Positions 33,338 to 42,689 of a stretch of 43,518 nucleotides of DNA are shown here, piece after piece. Position 1 is the stretch's first letter. Every line of letters starts with the position of its first letter. The translations under genes and the position numbers were made by a program. The stretch comes from Phycisphaerales bacterium UBA1845 (lineage in GTDB: Bacteria; Planctomycetota; Phycisphaerae; UBA1845), in the NCBI GenBank assembly GCA_002338715.1, contig DDIR01000062.1, positions 49,123 to 92,640 on the forward strand, in the 5' to 3' direction. Below the pieces are notes generated by a model. That model saw only the letters and a program-made list of their open reading frames with translations, did no database searches and was not told the origin of the DNA.

Positions 33338-34849
33338 ATGGTCACGCAAATTGCCCTGCTATGCACTGTTGTATCTTCATTGGTCGCCCAGGCATCGCCC
33401 CCGCAACACGCAAACGAGCCGCACCTATCCGACGATGCGGTCGCGGCAATGGTTCGCTCCGTGCGCGAGGGCGAAAACTGGATCCACGAGGTGGATGGCC
33501 TGCTGATTCGCTTCGAGGGCGGCTGGACACATACGCCCAAGTCCATCGAAATGAATCGCAAGCGGTTGGCCGGTTTGGCAATCGATGGAAAGCTCGATCC
33601 GAACCGATTCCCGACACTCAAGCCCAAGACCACCGAAACGCTTGAACTGGCTTTTGATAAGAATCGCATTCGCAGGTACCACGAAAACCACGGTTACCGC
33701 CGAGAGGAGTCGTACTGGGATGGATCAAGAGCGTTGTCAAAGATAGAGGACCTCGCCAACCAGGGCGAGTCGTATGTCATTGACACAAAACCACATCGAT
33801 TGGTCGGCAATTATTATTTTGCCGACATCAGTTGGCTACGCGCTGGACCACACACGTTCTGGTGGCGAGACCCCAAACTCGACCAACCGATTCGATTTTG
33901 GGGACATGCTGACCAGTTCACCTACAAGGGACGTGAATCCTATCGAGGCATTGATTGCCATGTTCTGGAAAACGACAACGGGCCATTCAAGATTCGATGG
34001 TATGTTTCTATTGATATGGGCCAACTGATCAGGCACATGACCATTGATGGTGAATCTCGGAGAGAATACTGGCAATACAATTACAACGAAATCGCGCCGG
34101 GAAAATGGTTGCCCATGACGCAGGGGTATAGCGTCAACGATCTCGACGACGAGGGGAACATTTACGAATCAGCCCAACGTGAACTCAAAGTCGTCGAAGT
34201 CCAGATCAACCCGGACCTGAAGGATGAAATGTTCGACATTAAAATCTCAGAAGGCGCTAAGGTAACCGACTACACGCACGATCCTTGGCTCTTTTATCGA
34301 TACAAGAAAGGCATGAGCGAAGAAGAATGGAAAGCGATTCTTAAAGAAGCAGATGAGCGACGAGAGTTTGAAAGCGCAATCAATGCGGCTAGGCAGAAAC
34401 TCATCGGAAAAACTGCTCCACCGTTTCCCAAAGGCGTTTGGATCAACAGTCAGCCGATGACCTGGAAGGACTTGGCTGGCAAGGTCGTGGTGCTCGATTT
34501 CTGGTCCACGACATGCGGCCCCTGCCGCGCACATTTGCCTCAGATGAATGAGTTCAACAAGTTGCGAGATAAGACCAATGTCGTCGTCATCGGCATTCAT
34601 TCAGCCGAGCGTGACGCGTCCGTCGTCGAAAAATTCGTCAAAGAGCACAAGTTCGAATATCCGATTTTCGTCGAAACACGAGGCAATGCACCAGACGCAA
34701 GCTTCGGAAAACTCTTCGACGATTTCGCTGTGGCGGGCATTCCCCATACCGCCATCGTGGACAAAGACGGGTACATCGCACAATCAGGCGGCTCGTTTCT
34801 CGAACCCGCATGGAGCACAGCCCGCGGAATGGCGAATTCGACAAATTAG
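33338..34849 (+). CDS. Secreted protein with C-terminal TlpA-like thioredoxin domain
   Basis: This is a 503-aa protein with a short signal peptide (MVTQIALLCTVVSSLVAQAS). The first 350 residues form a domain I cannot name, possibly LolA-like, rich in aromatic and charged residues. The C-terminal part (about residues 370-500) is a TlpA/ResA/AhpC-TSA-type thioredoxin domain: KVVVLDFWSTTCGPCRAHLPQMN with the redox CxxC, and the cis-Pro region VAGIPHTAIVDKDGY. It should act outside the cytoplasm as a thiol-disulfide reductase; fused domains of this kind are common in Planctomycetes and Bacteroidetes. The start is ATG 33338, with AGGAG 9 nt upstream. Confidence 0.88.
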   Translation: MVTQIALLCTVVSSLVAQASPPQHANEPHLSDDAVAAMVRSVREGENWIHEVDGLLIRFEGGWTHTPKSIEMNRKRLAGLAIDGKLDPNRFPTLKPKTTETLELAFDKNRIRRYHENHGYRREESYWDGSRALSKIEDLANQGESYVIDTKPHRLVGNYYFADISWLRAGPHTFWWRDPKLDQPIRFWGHADQFTYKGRESYRGIDCHVLENDNGPFKIRWYVSIDMGQLIRHMTIDGESRREYWQYNYNEIAPGKWLPMTQGYSVNDLDDEGNIYESAQRELKVVEVQINPDLKDEMFDIKISEGAKVTDYTHDPWLFYRYKKGMSEEEWKAILKEADERREFESAINAARQKLIGKTAPPFPKGVWINSQPMTWKDLAGKVVVLDFWSTTCGPCRAHLPQMNEFNKLRDKTNVVVIGIHSAERDASVVEKFVKEHKFEYPIFVETRGNAPDASFGKLFDDFAVAGIPHTAIVDKDGYIAQSGGSFLEPAWSTARGMANSTN

Positions 34850-35054
34850 TCGGCATTCACCAGACCGATAGACCCGACAGGACGAAAGGTGAACCAGCGA
34901 ACAAGTCGCGAACCACGCCACCCAATCGAAGCGAATTCGGCATCTGGAAACCCGCAATCGTCTGTGGTAAGGTGCCCACCAATCCAGCCGACAGACTCAC
35001 CCGGTGCCGAGCGACTTCGCGTTTGGCGACGTCTGGGCGGGGCTGCGGCGTGCT

Positions 35055-35141
35055 GGAGGAGTGGCCGAGCGGCTGAAGGCGCTGGTTTTGAAAACCAGTG
35101 TACGGGTGACCGTACCGGGGGTTCGAATCCCTCCTCCTCCG
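35055..35141 (+). tRNA. tRNA-Ser (anticodon UGA)
   Basis: This is an 87-nt class II tRNA. The acceptor stem is GGAGGAG (35055-35061) with CTCCTCC (35134-35140) and discriminator G at 35141. The anticodon stem CTGGT/ACCAG encloses loop TTTGAAA with anticodon TGA at 35089-35091. The long variable arm typical of serine tRNAs (TACGGGTGACCGTA) is present, and the T-arm loop is TTCGAAT. CCA is not encoded. In the roughly 390-nt stretch 34850-35239 this is the only feature I see. Confidence 0.95.
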
Positions 35142-35239
35142 TTTGTAGCAAGGTTGTCGAACCAATCCCTTCGTTTGACGGTGACGCGTCCCTCCGATTT
35201 CTTGAAGAAACTTTCTCCCAGGATGGGAGCGGTGGGCGG

Positions 35240-35719
35240 CTAAGCCGACGCAAGGACGGCGGCAGAGTGTCGATTGACCGCGCGGCGCATCATGAATCCA
35301 ATCAGGCGCAAGAATGGACGGGCGGCGCGCCGTTTCGGATGCAATTCGAAAGAACGGACGACCGTATGGTGACCAGCCGTCATGAGATTGCCCACAGTCG
35401 ACCAACGTTCGATGAAATGCGTAGCCATCCTGTTCAGCGGTGAAGGAAATTCGTCCATTCGAACCTCCAGTACGCGATCGGATTCCCATCGGATGATGGT
35501 TTCCGCGTGTGTGTCGCCATTGGTCGAAATGACACGAAACCTGGTCCCCTCCAGATCAGGTGTGCGATGTTCAATTTTCGCCGTGCGGATGCCGGGAAGC
35601 GGGCCCCAACCGGTGAACGCAACCCAGTTTTCGGGGACGAGAATATTGTCAACGATTTCCGTAAGCGAAACCGTAGTCTCGCGACGACACTCAAATGTGA
35701 TTGGCGCGAGACTTGACAT
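35240..35719 (-). CDS. SRPBCC family protein (START-like / polyketide cyclase type)
   Basis: This is a 159-aa protein with the SRPBCC pattern: the first strand ITFECRRETTVSLTEIVDNI (residues 6-25), ENWVAFTGWGPLPGI, GTRFRVISTNGDTHAETI, VRMDEFPSPLNRM and a C-terminal helix RPFLRLIGFMMRRAVNRHSAA. This fold binds small hydrophobic ligands; no substrate can be given. The start is ATG 35719, with GGAGG about 6 nt upstream, a very good ribosome site. It lies 118 nt downstream of the kinase gene on the same strand. A link to the kinase is possible but not shown. Confidence 0.8.
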   Translation of the reverse strand: MSSLAPITFECRRETTVSLTEIVDNILVPENWVAFTGWGPLPGIRTAKIEHRTPDLEGTRFRVISTNGDTHAETIIRWESDRVLEVRMDEFPSPLNRMATHFIERWSTVGNLMTAGHHTVVRSFELHPKRRAARPFLRLIGFMMRRAVNRHSAAVLASA

Positions 35720-35837
35720 TGCCCCCTCCTGACGACGGCCAAGACCAAACGCCAAGCTCGAAGCCGGCAGTCAATTGATGTCGACACTGGCGGGCGCTTC
35801 TGTGTGTGATGGGTCGCGGCATCACATCGCCTCCGAA

Positions 35838-38800
35838 TCAGTTCACGCCCAACTGCGATTCCCATGTCCTGGCTGCTTCTGGTTTCTCCCAGTGTTCATA
35901 CATTGCGGAGATGTGCGCCGCACAGTCTCTCAAGATGTACTGACGTCGTTGGATTTTGATGCGCTCCTGAATTGACCGGATCGACTCATAGGCAGCCAGC
36001 ATGATTGGCTCGGCTTCGTCGAATCTTCCGTTTGCAGCCAGAGCCGCCCCGCGAAGCAGTTTCAGACGCTCAATGGTTGCTCCCGTCGCGCCGCTGGTCA
36101 CGCTGGCGGCCTCGTCGAGCGTTTCGAGGGCAGCTTCGTTTTCGCCCAGCCCGAGCTCGATACTGCCCAACTCAATCAGCGCCTCTCCTGTGGCCGGCCG
36201 GTTTTCGACTTTGCGAGCAAATGCCAGAAACTCTCGACACAACGGCTCAGCCTCCAGATACCGGCCCAGATCGTGCAATGTGAACATGAGATCGCGAGCC
36301 ACAATGATTGTGCGAATGGACTCATCACCGAAGAGCCGGCGCGACCGAGCCAGTTCTGTCGTGAGCAATTCGACTCCTTCTTCGAGCCGCCCTTGCGCGA
36401 TCACGACACCGGCGATGGTCGTCGCTGTCTTGATGGCATCGCGATCATCGGGCCCCTTCTTGGCAACGCACAGCGCCTGCACCTCGCGCAGGATCGCCTC
36501 GGCTTCGGCAAATCGGCCAAGCTGATTCAGACACATACCCGTCTCGGACATGACCGAGAGCGTGTCCTCATGGTCGACTCCCGCTTCCCGCTGTGCGGCT
36601 GGCAGGCACTCCTCATACAGCGCGAGCGCCTGGGAGTATTCGCGGTTGCGATAGTGAATCTGTGCGATGCCCCGCTGAACTTTTTGCGTCGCCCATGCCT
36701 TGGGGCCGTGGATCTTCAACTGATACTCCAGAACCCTGCCCATTAGCTCGACGGCTTCTTCATACTTACCGAGACTGCTCAGCTTGGAAGCCAGTCGATG
36801 ACGCCGCCTGATCGTGGCGGCATGATCGCTGCCGAGCACTCTCTCGCTGGATTCGTATGCCTCGCGAATCAACGACAGGGATTCGTTGACTCGTCCAATG
36901 TTGGAGAGAACCTGGCCAACTTCCGAGAGAGCGGTCAGAGTCCGGGGATGATCCGGTCCATCCAAACGCCGGCGCGCGGCGATGATCTCCTCGCCAAGCC
37001 GCACGACTTCTTCCTCGTTTCCGCGTCCCAACTCGATCCAAATGAGCACCTGCTTCAAGCTCAAAGATGCCGAGTCTTCCTCGCCGTAACGGGCAGCGTG
37101 CAGCGCAAGCATGTCCGCCAGCAACTCACCAGCCTCCTCCCGTTCACCGACCTCGTTCAGGCGCGAAGCCAGGTACGCGCCTGCCCGAAGCGTCTTTGCC
37201 TCGTCCTCGCCGAAGTGCTCCCGGCAATGAGCGAGGTACGCCCTGAGAATCGGCACCGCGTCGGCGTCGCGACCGAGGTCTGCGCATGCCTCGGCGCGTT
37301 CAATCAGGATGTCGCCGACGGTTTGCGGATCGGGTTCGACCACGTCAGCCAGCGCTGCTTCGGCCTTTCCAAGAACGGTGAGCGCCCGTTCGCCCCGAGT
37401 CAGCTCGTTGTAGGCTTTTCCGACAGTCGTCAACAGACTGGCCCGAATTGCCGGCTGACCTTCAAACTGCTGCTCAATGGATTGTTCGGCCCGCTCAAAC
37501 AGCGCAAGATCGAGGGAGTCAACGGCCACGTCCGTCGCATTCGCCCAGCGCGTGACGTCGATGAACGTTTCAAGCGTTGATTCGATCTGTTCTTCCGGTA
37601 GCTTAGCGTCTTCGAGGCCTTTGCGCACGCGGCCGCGAAGATCCTGCATGAGCCGCTGCCCGATTTCCTCAATGTCCACCTCGCTGATCAACTCGCCGTA
37701 CCACGCCTGCACAGCCTGAAGATCGTCGCGCTGGGTCTCAACGATTTCCCGCTGGCGGTCGGCTTGGTCACGGGCGGCGATTGCGTTGTCTCGTTGGGCG
37801 CGGGCCTCGAGAAGGTAGTACCCCGTGCTCGCCAAACCGGCTATCAGAGTAATGAAGGTAGCCGCCATTCCAGCCGCCAACCCCTTGTTTCGGCGGGCAA
37901 ACTTTCGAATGTTGTAAATAGCGCTCGCAGGTCTGGCCGTGATTGGTTCGTCGCGCAGGAATCGACGAATATCGGCAGCCAACTCAGCCGCCGATGCGTA
38001 ACGCCTTTCCGGTTCCTTCTCCAAGGCCTTGCTGACAATCGTCTCAACGTCGCCACGCAACGAACGATCGATCGTCGATAGCGTTTCCGGTTCTTCATCG
38101 CGAATGATGCGGGCGGCTTCAGCCACCGTCTTACCCGACAAATCAAGCGGCAAACGATCCACAAGCAATTGAAAGAGTACGACACCAAGCGCATAGACAT
38201 CGCAACGTGTATCCACGCCCTGCGGATCGCCCGCAACCTGCTCAGGACTCATGTACGCAAGCGTTCCCACAATCTGCCCAGGATCGGTTTGCAGAGTAGC
38301 CGCATGAACGTCGGAATCCGTCAGCCGCGCAACGCCGAAGTCGAGAATCTTTGGTTGCCCGTTTTCGGCGATCGAAATGTTGCTGCTTGACCCGGAGCTA
38401 CGGGTTCCGCTCCTTGTGCTTTGCTCTGTAACCAGGATGTTTGCTGGCTTGAGGTCGCGATGGATAACACCTTTCTGGTGTGCGTGTTGAACCGCGTCGC
38501 AAACTCTGGCGGTCAGCTCCAAGCGCGCACGGATATCGAGGGCGTTTTCCTTTGCAAAACTGGTGATGCGCTCGCCTTCAATTAACTCCATTGCGAGAAA
38601 CGGCTGACGACGCCCATTGAGATCCGCGGCTCCAGATTCATAGATGTGCGCGATCCCCGGATGCTGTAACTGTCCCAGGGCAAACGCTTCGCGTTCGAAT
38701 CGTTTAATGAGACTCGGCGACATGGCGGCAGAGTGAATCAACTTCAATGCGACGCGGCGCTTCGGCGAATCCTGCTGGGCCTCGTAAACAACGCCCATAC

Positions 38801-39095
38801 CGCCATGGCCAATCTCTCGAATAACTTTGTAGCGGTCGATGCGATCTGGGATACTGCTGGCCGATGTGTCCGCAGTAATTTGCTCGGAAATGATCTTGGC
38901 CCCGGCCCCGTGCTTGGATTCAGCAAGGATCGCATGGTCGTCCTCTTCGCTGGCCAGCATCCCTTCAACGTGGCGGCGCAACTTCGCATCCCCATCGCAA
39001 TATTCGTCGAGGGCAGCCGCCCGCTCCCCCGGTGGCAGGTCGCACACCCGATCGAATACTTCCATCGCTCTGCGAATATCGTTCGTATCGTTCAT
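35838..39095 (-). CDS. Membrane serine/threonine protein kinase with TPR-type C-terminus
   Basis: This is a 1085-aa bacterial Hanks-type kinase. The kinase domain (about residues 89-375) contains the glycine loop IGHGGMGVVYEA, catalytic Lys in VALKLIH (K118), HRDLKPAN (about 212), DFG (252-254) and GTLAYMSPEQ. A Ser/Thr/Gly-rich insert of about 25 residues lies between HRD and DFG. A TM helix follows (about 405-429), then a coiled-coil stretch and about 600 residues of TPR-like repeats that should face the periplasm and sense a ligand or partner. I chose ATG 39095, 7 nt after the sigma-factor stop, so the two are an operon. A longer frame to 39233 overlaps the sigma factor and is not likely. 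Confidence 0.93.
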   Translation of the reverse strand: MNDTNDIRRAMEVFDRVCDLPPGERAAALDEYCDGDAKLRRHVEGMLASEEDDHAILAESKHGAGAKIISEQITADTSASSIPDRIDRYKVIREIGHGGMGVVYEAQQDSPKRRVALKLIHSAAMSPSLIKRFEREAFALGQLQHPGIAHIYESGAADLNGRRQPFLAMELIEGERITSFAKENALDIRARLELTARVCDAVQHAHQKGVIHRDLKPANILVTEQSTRSGTRSSGSSSNISIAENGQPKILDFGVARLTDSDVHAATLQTDPGQIVGTLAYMSPEQVAGDPQGVDTRCDVYALGVVLFQLLVDRLPLDLSGKTVAEAARIIRDEEPETLSTIDRSLRGDVETIVSKALEKEPERRYASAAELAADIRRFLRDEPITARPASAIYNIRKFARRNKGLAAGMAATFITLIAGLASTGYYLLEARAQRDNAIAARDQADRQREIVETQRDDLQAVQAWYGELISEVDIEEIGQRLMQDLRGRVRKGLEDAKLPEEQIESTLETFIDVTRWANATDVAVDSLDLALFERAEQSIEQQFEGQPAIRASLLTTVGKAYNELTRGERALTVLGKAEAALADVVEPDPQTVGDILIERAEACADLGRDADAVPILRAYLAHCREHFGEDEAKTLRAGAYLASRLNEVGEREEAGELLADMLALHAARYGEEDSASLSLKQVLIWIELGRGNEEEVVRLGEEIIAARRRLDGPDHPRTLTALSEVGQVLSNIGRVNESLSLIREAYESSERVLGSDHAATIRRRHRLASKLSSLGKYEEAVELMGRVLEYQLKIHGPKAWATQKVQRGIAQIHYRNREYSQALALYEECLPAAQREAGVDHEDTLSVMSETGMCLNQLGRFAEAEAILREVQALCVAKKGPDDRDAIKTATTIAGVVIAQGRLEEGVELLTTELARSRRLFGDESIRTIIVARDLMFTLHDLGRYLEAEPLCREFLAFARKVENRPATGEALIELGSIELGLGENEAALETLDEAASVTSGATGATIERLKLLRGAALAANGRFDEAEPIMLAAYESIRSIQERIKIQRRQYILRDCAAHISAMYEHWEKPEAARTWESQLGVN

Positions 39096-39102
39096 CGATC
39101 TT

Positions 39103-39705
39103 CTATGCACTGGAGAGTTCGGAATTGAGCCACGCCCGCGCTTGACGCCATTGGCGTTTGACCGTTCGCGATGACACACCTTGCAACTCGGCGATCTCTT
39201 CGGTGGTGAGCCCGCCGAAGAACCAAAGGTCAACGATGCGGGACATGCCCGGATCGGCTTCTTCCAATCGTGTGAGCGCTTCGTTCAGTTCGATCACATC
39301 AATCGAACGCTCGCCGGAGGGTGTGGTGACTTGGTCGAGGTCGACGCGGGCGCCACCCGCATTGCGCTTTGCCGCCAACTTAGCCCGTGCGTGATCTTTG
39401 AGAATCTGCCGCATCGCGGTAGCGGCGACGGCCATAAAGTGCGACCGATTCTTGAATCCTGCCCCGGGCGCACGAACCAAACGAATAAACGCCTCGTGAA
39501 CCAACGCGGTCGGCTGCAAGGTGTGATCGCTGCGCTGCCCGCGAAACTGCCCACCAGCAACCGCGCGCAAGTCCGCGTAGACGATCGGCAAGAGTTCGTC
39601 CACAACTGCGGAGTCACCCGCGGCCACCCGTTCAAGAAGTACTGTCACATCCTGGGAGGAACCGGCCCGGTCCCTGTCTTCGGGCATGTCTGGCATCGAT
39701 TTCAT
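39103..39705 (-). CDS. ECF-type sigma factor (TIGR02999-like, planctomycete group)
   Basis: This is a protein of about 200 aa with sigma-70 region 2 (HTLQPTALVHEAFIRLVR, HFMAVAATAMRQILKDHAR) and region 4 (FFGGLTTEEIAELQGVSSRTVKRQWRQARAWL, a helix-turn-helix). This pattern matches the TIGR02999 group common in Planctomycetes and Acidobacteria. It precedes the Ser/Thr kinase by 7 nt; in such pairs the kinase is thought to regulate the sigma factor by phosphorylation. A TGC-TATAAT extended -10 element overlaps the first codon (39704-39712). If it is the main promoter, the true start is ATG 39696 or 39687. Confidence 0.93.
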   Translation of the reverse strand: MKSMPDMPEDRDRAGSSQDVTVLLERVAAGDSAVVDELLPIVYADLRAVAGGQFRGQRSDHTLQPTALVHEAFIRLVRAPGAGFKNRSHFMAVAATAMRQILKDHARAKLAAKRNAGGARVDLDQVTTPSGERSIDVIELNEALTRLEEADPGMSRIVDLWFFGGLTTEEIAELQGVSSRTVKRQWRQARAWLNSELSSA

Positions 39706-39712
39706 TATAGCA
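39704..39712 (-). promoter_or_regulatory. Extended -10 promoter element (TGCTATAAT) at the sigma factor start
   Basis: On the minus strand TGCTATAAT is a perfect extended -10 element. No good -35 match lies upstream, as expected for extended -10 promoters. Transcription would start near 39697, directly at ATG 39696, suggesting a leaderless or near-leaderless mRNA. Confidence 0.5.
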
Positions 39713-39763
39713 GAACCCGCGAACTGAATCCGTATGGCCTATTTCTGGTTCCGTCGAGATTTT

Positions 39764-39794
39764 TTTGTCCCGCTCCTGGCCCAATTCCCGTGTT
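39764..39794 (+). promoter_or_regulatory. Candidate ECF-type promoter, copy 1 (TTGTCCC-N17-CGTGTT)
   Basis: TTGTCCC (39765-39771) and CGTGTT (39789-39794) are separated by 17 nt and followed by CGGGGTG. The same two boxes with the same spacing but an unrelated spacer occur at 42691-42720, upstream of the next secreted-protein gene. The ATG at 39875 lies 80 nt after the second box. It is divergent from the sigma factor gene. Confidence 0.6.
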
Positions 39795-39874
39795 CGGGGT
39801 GAAGGGCGGCTTTGTCCGCTGCCGCGAGGGGAAATGCCCCGGCAAACAAGCACGAAAAACGAAGGAGATCGGCC

Positions 39875-42547
39875 ATGAAATCAAGAATGCGGGTTCTACG
39901 TCGCTTACGCAATATGGGACTTATGGGCAAGAGGATCTCGCGAAATCCAGTTGCCGGCAGCTCCGCGACGGCGGGCCTGATGGCGGCTTTGATTGTCGTG
40001 GCATTCGGGCAGGCGGCGCGGGCGGGCGGGGCGCTCGTCAGTTCTGTTCAGGACGGTAACTGGAACGACCCCACTACGTGGGATGCGGGAGTCCCTGACG
40101 CATCCCTCAGCCACCAAGTACGGATTGCCCACGACATCTTGGCGCCGGACGATGGCCAGAATGCAAACCAATTGCAAGTTGGATGGACGCGCGGCGAGGG
40201 AACGTTATTCGTTCCATCGGGCGAGTTGGTCGTCAACAACGGATTCTACATCGGAAGCCAAGGTAACCAAGGCGAGTTCAACGTTTCCGGTGGGATAGTG
40301 CAAGTGGTTGAGTTGCACGTCGGAACACATGGCTCAGGCCTAATGACCGTTTCGGGTGGAAGCCTCGTCGCGAACCACTGGATCAGAATCGGAAGTTCCA
40401 ACTTTGACGGTCGCCTGACGATCGCGGGTAGCGGCACGACGCTGGAACTGGACAGGATCTTTGCCGCCCCTGTCGATTTTACCGTCAGTTCCCGAGGGAC
40501 GCTGGTGATCGCGCCCACAGCCGACGGCGCGTCCGGGCTGTCGACGATTGACTGCAACCAAGAGACGGTCAATCTGAATTCCTCAAGTACGCTGGAACTC
40601 GATACATCGTCCTACCTGCCATCGCTGGGCGACAGTTGGACGATCTTCACTGACGCGGCTTTGATCACCGGATCGTTCGGGTCGCTCGTCGCTCCAACAG
40701 GTTATGCCCTTCAGCAGGACATCACGACGACTGGTGTTCTGACCATCGAGGTCACGCAGACGCCCTGCGACGCACTTGGCGGTGATAGCGACCACGACGG
40801 CGTCTGCAACATGAACGACGTCTGTCCGGGCTTCGATGACACGCTCGACGATGACGGCGATGGCATCCCCAACGATTGCGAAGCCGACTGCAACATCAAC
40901 GGCGTCATCGATGACATCGACATCGCCGAAGGCACGTCAGAGGATTGCAACAACAACAGTGTGCCGGACGAGTGCGATCTTGGATTGGACAGCGTGGTCA
41001 ATCGGACCACGCCGATGGCGCTGAACACCAACGCGGATACCGATACCGGTAACGATTATGAACCCAAACTGGCTACGGACGGTGCGGGCAACTGGATGGC
41101 CGTGTGGAGTTCGGCTGACGACCTCGGCGGGACAATTGGAACTGACAGTGACATTCTCTACACAAGGAGCATCGACAACGGTACCACATGGTCCGCTCCC
41201 GCACCGCTCAACTCCAGAGCCGATGTCGACATTACGGACGATTTCGATGTGCAAGTAACGACGGATGGCGCGGGCAATTGGATCGCTGTCTGGGAAGCTT
41301 CAGACCCCATGGACGGAACAATCGGATTCGACTTCGATATTCTCTATTCACGAAGTACGGACGCCGGCCTTACCTGGACTGCACAGGCTCCATTAAACAG
41401 TTCCGCTTTTGCAGATAGCGGTCATGACTACAACCCCCAACTGACAACGGACGGCGCCGGACTTTGGATTGCCCTTTGGGGATCGAGCGAGAACCTCGGC
41501 GGGACGATCGGTTTCGACGACGACATCCTCTACGCACGAAGCACGGACGACGGCGCAACCTGGTCAACGCCATCGCCGCTGAACATCAATGCGGATACCG
41601 ACCTTGAGGACGACGGCAATGTCCAGTTGGCGACGGACGGCGCGGGCAACTGGATTGCTGTATGGGATTCAGAAGATGACCTCGGCGGATCAACCGGAGT
41701 CGACCGCGACATTCTCGTTTCAAAAAGCACAGATGGCGGCATCACATGGACTGCGCCTTCACCGCTGAATTCCAATGCGGCTGCCGACACAGGGAGTGAC
41801 CGTGATCCGCACTTGACGACGGACAGCGCGGGAAACTGGATCGCGGTCTGGACTTCTGAAAATGACCTGGACGGAACGATCGGTACAGACGCCGATATCC
41901 ACTACTCACGAAGCACCGATGCGGGCGCGACTTGGACGGACCCTGCCCCATTGAATGCAAACGCGCATGCCGACTCCGGAGGTGATTACAGGGTTCAATT
42001 GACCACAGATGGCGCAGGCAACTGGGTTGCAGTCTGGGAGTCGGGAGACGATCTCGGTGGAACGATTGGAACCGACTTCGACGTCATCTACTCGCGAAGC
42101 ACGAATGACGGTGTGACCTGGACGTTCCCCGCCCCCTTAAGCACCCATGCCGTTTTCGATTCGGCTGAGGAAGGCGCTCCTCGAATGGCCACGGACGGTG
42201 CGGGCAATTGGTTGGCCGCGTGGTATTCCGGCGAAAACCTCGGTGGAAATATTGGAACGGACTATGACATTGTGATGACGCGTCTCACCTTTTCGACAAC
42301 AAGCCTGGACGAAAACCAAAACGGCCTCCCCGACGAATGCGACACCAACTGCGTGTTCGGCGGCGACTATGACGAAGATGGCGACGTCGATTTGTCCGAC
42401 TACAGGCGCTTCGAAGACTGCTTCGCCGGACCGGCAGCCGGCTACGGTCAAAACTGCAGCTGCTTCGATTGGGACGCCGACGGCGATGTCGATCTGAATG
42501 ACTTTGCCGAGTTTCAAAATGCGTTCACCGGTGCATTTCCGGACTAA
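39875..42547 (+). CDS. Secreted Asp-box beta-propeller protein with dockerin-like tail
   Basis: This is an 890-aa secreted protein. A signal peptide (GLMAALIVVAFGQAARA) ends near residue 50. Residues 50-300 form a repeat-rich beta-type domain starting DGNWNDPTTWDAGVPD, with FNVSGGIVQV-like turns. Residues 305-372 are calcium-binding, thrombospondin-3-like (DSDHDGVCNMNDVC, DDDGDGIPNDCE). Residues about 380-808 hold seven 62-residue repeats, six with an Asp-box STD-x-G-x-TW. Residues 828-890 are dockerin-like (DEDGDVDLSDYRRF and DADGDVDLNDFAEF). The sialidase-like Asp-box makes a propeller but shows no sialidase catalytic residues I can identify. The start is ATG 39875, with AAGGAG 8 nt upstream. 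Confidence 0.88.
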   Translation: MKSRMRVLRRLRNMGLMGKRISRNPVAGSSATAGLMAALIVVAFGQAARAGGALVSSVQDGNWNDPTTWDAGVPDASLSHQVRIAHDILAPDDGQNANQLQVGWTRGEGTLFVPSGELVVNNGFYIGSQGNQGEFNVSGGIVQVVELHVGTHGSGLMTVSGGSLVANHWIRIGSSNFDGRLTIAGSGTTLELDRIFAAPVDFTVSSRGTLVIAPTADGASGLSTIDCNQETVNLNSSSTLELDTSSYLPSLGDSWTIFTDAALITGSFGSLVAPTGYALQQDITTTGVLTIEVTQTPCDALGGDSDHDGVCNMNDVCPGFDDTLDDDGDGIPNDCEADCNINGVIDDIDIAEGTSEDCNNNSVPDECDLGLDSVVNRTTPMALNTNADTDTGNDYEPKLATDGAGNWMAVWSSADDLGGTIGTDSDILYTRSIDNGTTWSAPAPLNSRADVDITDDFDVQVTTDGAGNWIAVWEASDPMDGTIGFDFDILYSRSTDAGLTWTAQAPLNSSAFADSGHDYNPQLTTDGAGLWIALWGSSENLGGTIGFDDDILYARSTDDGATWSTPSPLNINADTDLEDDGNVQLATDGAGNWIAVWDSEDDLGGSTGVDRDILVSKSTDGGITWTAPSPLNSNAAADTGSDRDPHLTTDSAGNWIAVWTSENDLDGTIGTDADIHYSRSTDAGATWTDPAPLNANAHADSGGDYRVQLTTDGAGNWVAVWESGDDLGGTIGTDFDVIYSRSTNDGVTWTFPAPLSTHAVFDSAEEGAPRMATDGAGNWLAAWYSGENLGGNIGTDYDIVMTRLTFSTTSLDENQNGLPDECDTNCVFGGDYDEDGDVDLSDYRRFEDCFAGPAAGYGQNCSCFDWDADGDVDLNDFAEFQNAFTGAFPD
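41012..42290 (+). repeat. Seven in-frame 62-codon repeats (propeller blades)
   Basis: The core of each unit reads TDGAGNWIAVW, DDLGGTIGTD and STD-x-G-x-TW-x-x-PAPLN. Units are 62 residues long with few length changes. The seventh unit has lost its Asp-box (RLTFSTTS). Seven units equal the number of blades in a common propeller type. DNA-level divergence between units is moderate, so the amplification is not very recent. Confidence 0.85.
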
Positions 42548-42581
42548 CGGTTGAACCAAAAAACCTGTCGTATCTCCTTGC

Positions 42582-42609
42582 GAGCCGTCGCGCCACCGCG
42601 CGGCGGCTC
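42582..42609 (+). terminator. Possible terminator hairpin after the propeller gene
   Basis: A 12-bp stem GAGCCGTCGCGC / GCGCGGCGGCTC with loop CACC and one G-T pair lies 35 nt after the stop at 42547. It is followed by GTCTCTT, so the U-tract is weak. Confidence 0.45.
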
Positions 42610-42689
42610 GTCTCTTGCGCCCCCAGCCTGCCCTCCACGGAAACCTTTTCTGCGGCCGAAATCGGCGTTTTTTGGATTTCAAAGATTTT

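Noticed and set aside
34889..35443. A 184-aa frame running through tRNA-Ser
   Set aside because: It contains the whole tRNA gene and has no protein features.
36798..37580. A 260-aa plus-strand frame opposite the kinase TPR region
   Set aside because: It is antisense to regular TPR repeats and shows no motif of its own.
39181..40059. A 292-aa plus-strand frame spanning the sigma factor antisense and the propeller gene start
   Set aside because: It crosses the sigma factor, the promoter region and the signal peptide of a better supported gene in another frame.
41012..42290. Sialidase call for the Asp-box protein
   Set aside because: Asp-boxes only mark the propeller fold; I could not find the Arg triad, Tyr/Glu pair or FRIP motif of sialidases.
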